Below, piece after piece: positions 63,587 to 64,000 of a stretch of 64,000 nucleotides of DNA. This DNA comes from Brucella oryzae. Lineage in GTDB: Bacteria > Pseudomonadota > Alphaproteobacteria > Rhizobiales > Rhizobiaceae. Position numbers and translations under genes: made by a program. Within the stretch, counting starts at the first letter, position 1; each line of letters starts with the position of its first letter. A model generated the notes under the pieces. The model saw nothing but the letters and a program-made list of their open reading frames with translations, was not told where the DNA came from and searched no databases. The DNA lies in the NCBI GenBank assembly GCA_012103035.1, contig JAAVLL010000001.1, forward strand, positions 1,338,501-1,402,500. Direction: 5' to 3'.

Positions 63587-64000
63587 TCAGAAATTGAGTC
63601 TGGCCATTGCGAGTGAGTCGACGAATTCTCCGGCTCTGAAGGCATCTTTCTTGCGAACACCTTCCGAAACGAAACCGAACTTCTCGTAGAGGCGGATTGC
63701 GGCGGCATTATCGACATAAACGGTCAGTTCAAGCCGCTTTAGATCGAGCCAGTTGTCGGCGATATCGATCAGCTCGCTCATAAGTGCGGTGCCGATCCCT
63801 TTGCCGATATGTTCGTCATCTATACCCATCATGATATCTGCGGCATGGTTCCGTCGTCCTCTGTATCGCAGTAAACCAGCGTTTCCAACGATCTTATCAT
63901 TGATTATCGCAACGATTACCGTCGATTCCGGGCCAAGCGACTCCAGCCATTTCCTTGTCGTATCGAGGCGCTGGAACGGAGTGCGCAATGTACCGAGCCG
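63587..64000 (-). CDS. GNAT family N-acetyltransferase, 5' end outside window
   Basis: The C-terminal 137 or so residues of an acetyltransferase. The acetyl-CoA-binding loop IGKGIGTALMSELIDIA and the following LELTVYVDNAAAIRLYEKFGFVSEGVRKKDAFRAGEFVDSL are typical of RimI/RimJ/PhnO-type GNATs. The start lies beyond base 64000; the frame is open to the edge (RLGTLRTPFQRLDTTRKW). The substrate is unknown. Confidence 0.85.
   Translation of the reverse strand, partial: RLGTLRTPFQRLDTTRKWLESLGPESTVIVAIINDKIVGNAGLLRYRGRRNHAADIMMGIDDEHIGKGIGTALMSELIDIADNWLDLKRLELTVYVDNAAAIRLYEKFGFVSEGVRKKDAFRAGEFVDSLAMARLNF

Overview
The window looks like chromosomal DNA of an alphaproteobacterium in the Brucellaceae (Brucella/Ochrobactrum group, most like the Ochrobactrum side). 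The reasons are the encoded proteins, the hflX-hfq-trkA-ntrX-ntrY gene order, alphaproteobacterial GTTC-N7-GTTC SOS boxes, rhizobial-type palindromic repeats, and a complete C-P lyase cluster. This assignment rests on family knowledge and no database search was run.

Layout. 1-12.3 kb is housekeeping: a bile-acid/sodium-type symporter (cut by the window edge), galE, mazG, a flavin reductase, a nitroreductase, an exported hypothetical protein, thrS, a SPOR-tailed D,D-carboxypeptidase, yidD, an IscU-like scaffold, folE, hisI and a patatin. 12.65-12.74 kb is tRNA-Leu(GAG). 12.9-16.3 kb is a glutarate-type module (CoA-transferase, glutaryl-CoA dehydrogenase, divergent LysR), followed by a luciferase-like monooxygenase. 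17.4-22.4 kb is an RND efflux operon with a divergent TetR gene and a 16-bp operator-like palindrome. 22.4-30.6 kb holds tgt-queA, two cyclophilins, coaD, gyrA and a MarC protein. 30.6-42.3 kb is the phosphonate locus: phnF diverges from phnG-H-I-J-K-L-(hexapeptide acetyltransferase)-M-N, followed by phnC-D-E-E. Pho-box repeats lie in front of phnG and phnC. arsC follows. 42.8-44.4 kb is an intact IS1182-family insertion sequence. 44.4-48.9 kb is ssb and uvrA, divergent, with two SOS boxes in the roughly 1 kb between them. 49-55.3 kb holds an AT-rich orphan gene, HU, lon, clpX and clpP. 55.4-62.8 kb is hflX, hfq, trkA, ntrX and ntrY. A methyltransferase and a truncated GNAT gene end the window.

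Two points stand out. First, about 35 genes, many of them essential, are broken by single-base or very short indels, about 60 events by my count. Nearly all can be repaired by changing the length of a homopolymer run, so they look like consensus-sequence errors and not pseudogenes. I therefore annotate each such gene as one CDS over its full span and give the approximate repair points. Second, the IS1182-family element and a separate 140-bp element with related ends each sit between two copies of a 19-bp terminator hairpin, and each lies between convergent genes (arsC/ssb, and the exported protein/thrS). The two hairpins differ in sequence, so each pair appears to be a duplicated target. This points to a transposon family, with a small non-autonomous relative, that targets bidirectional terminators.
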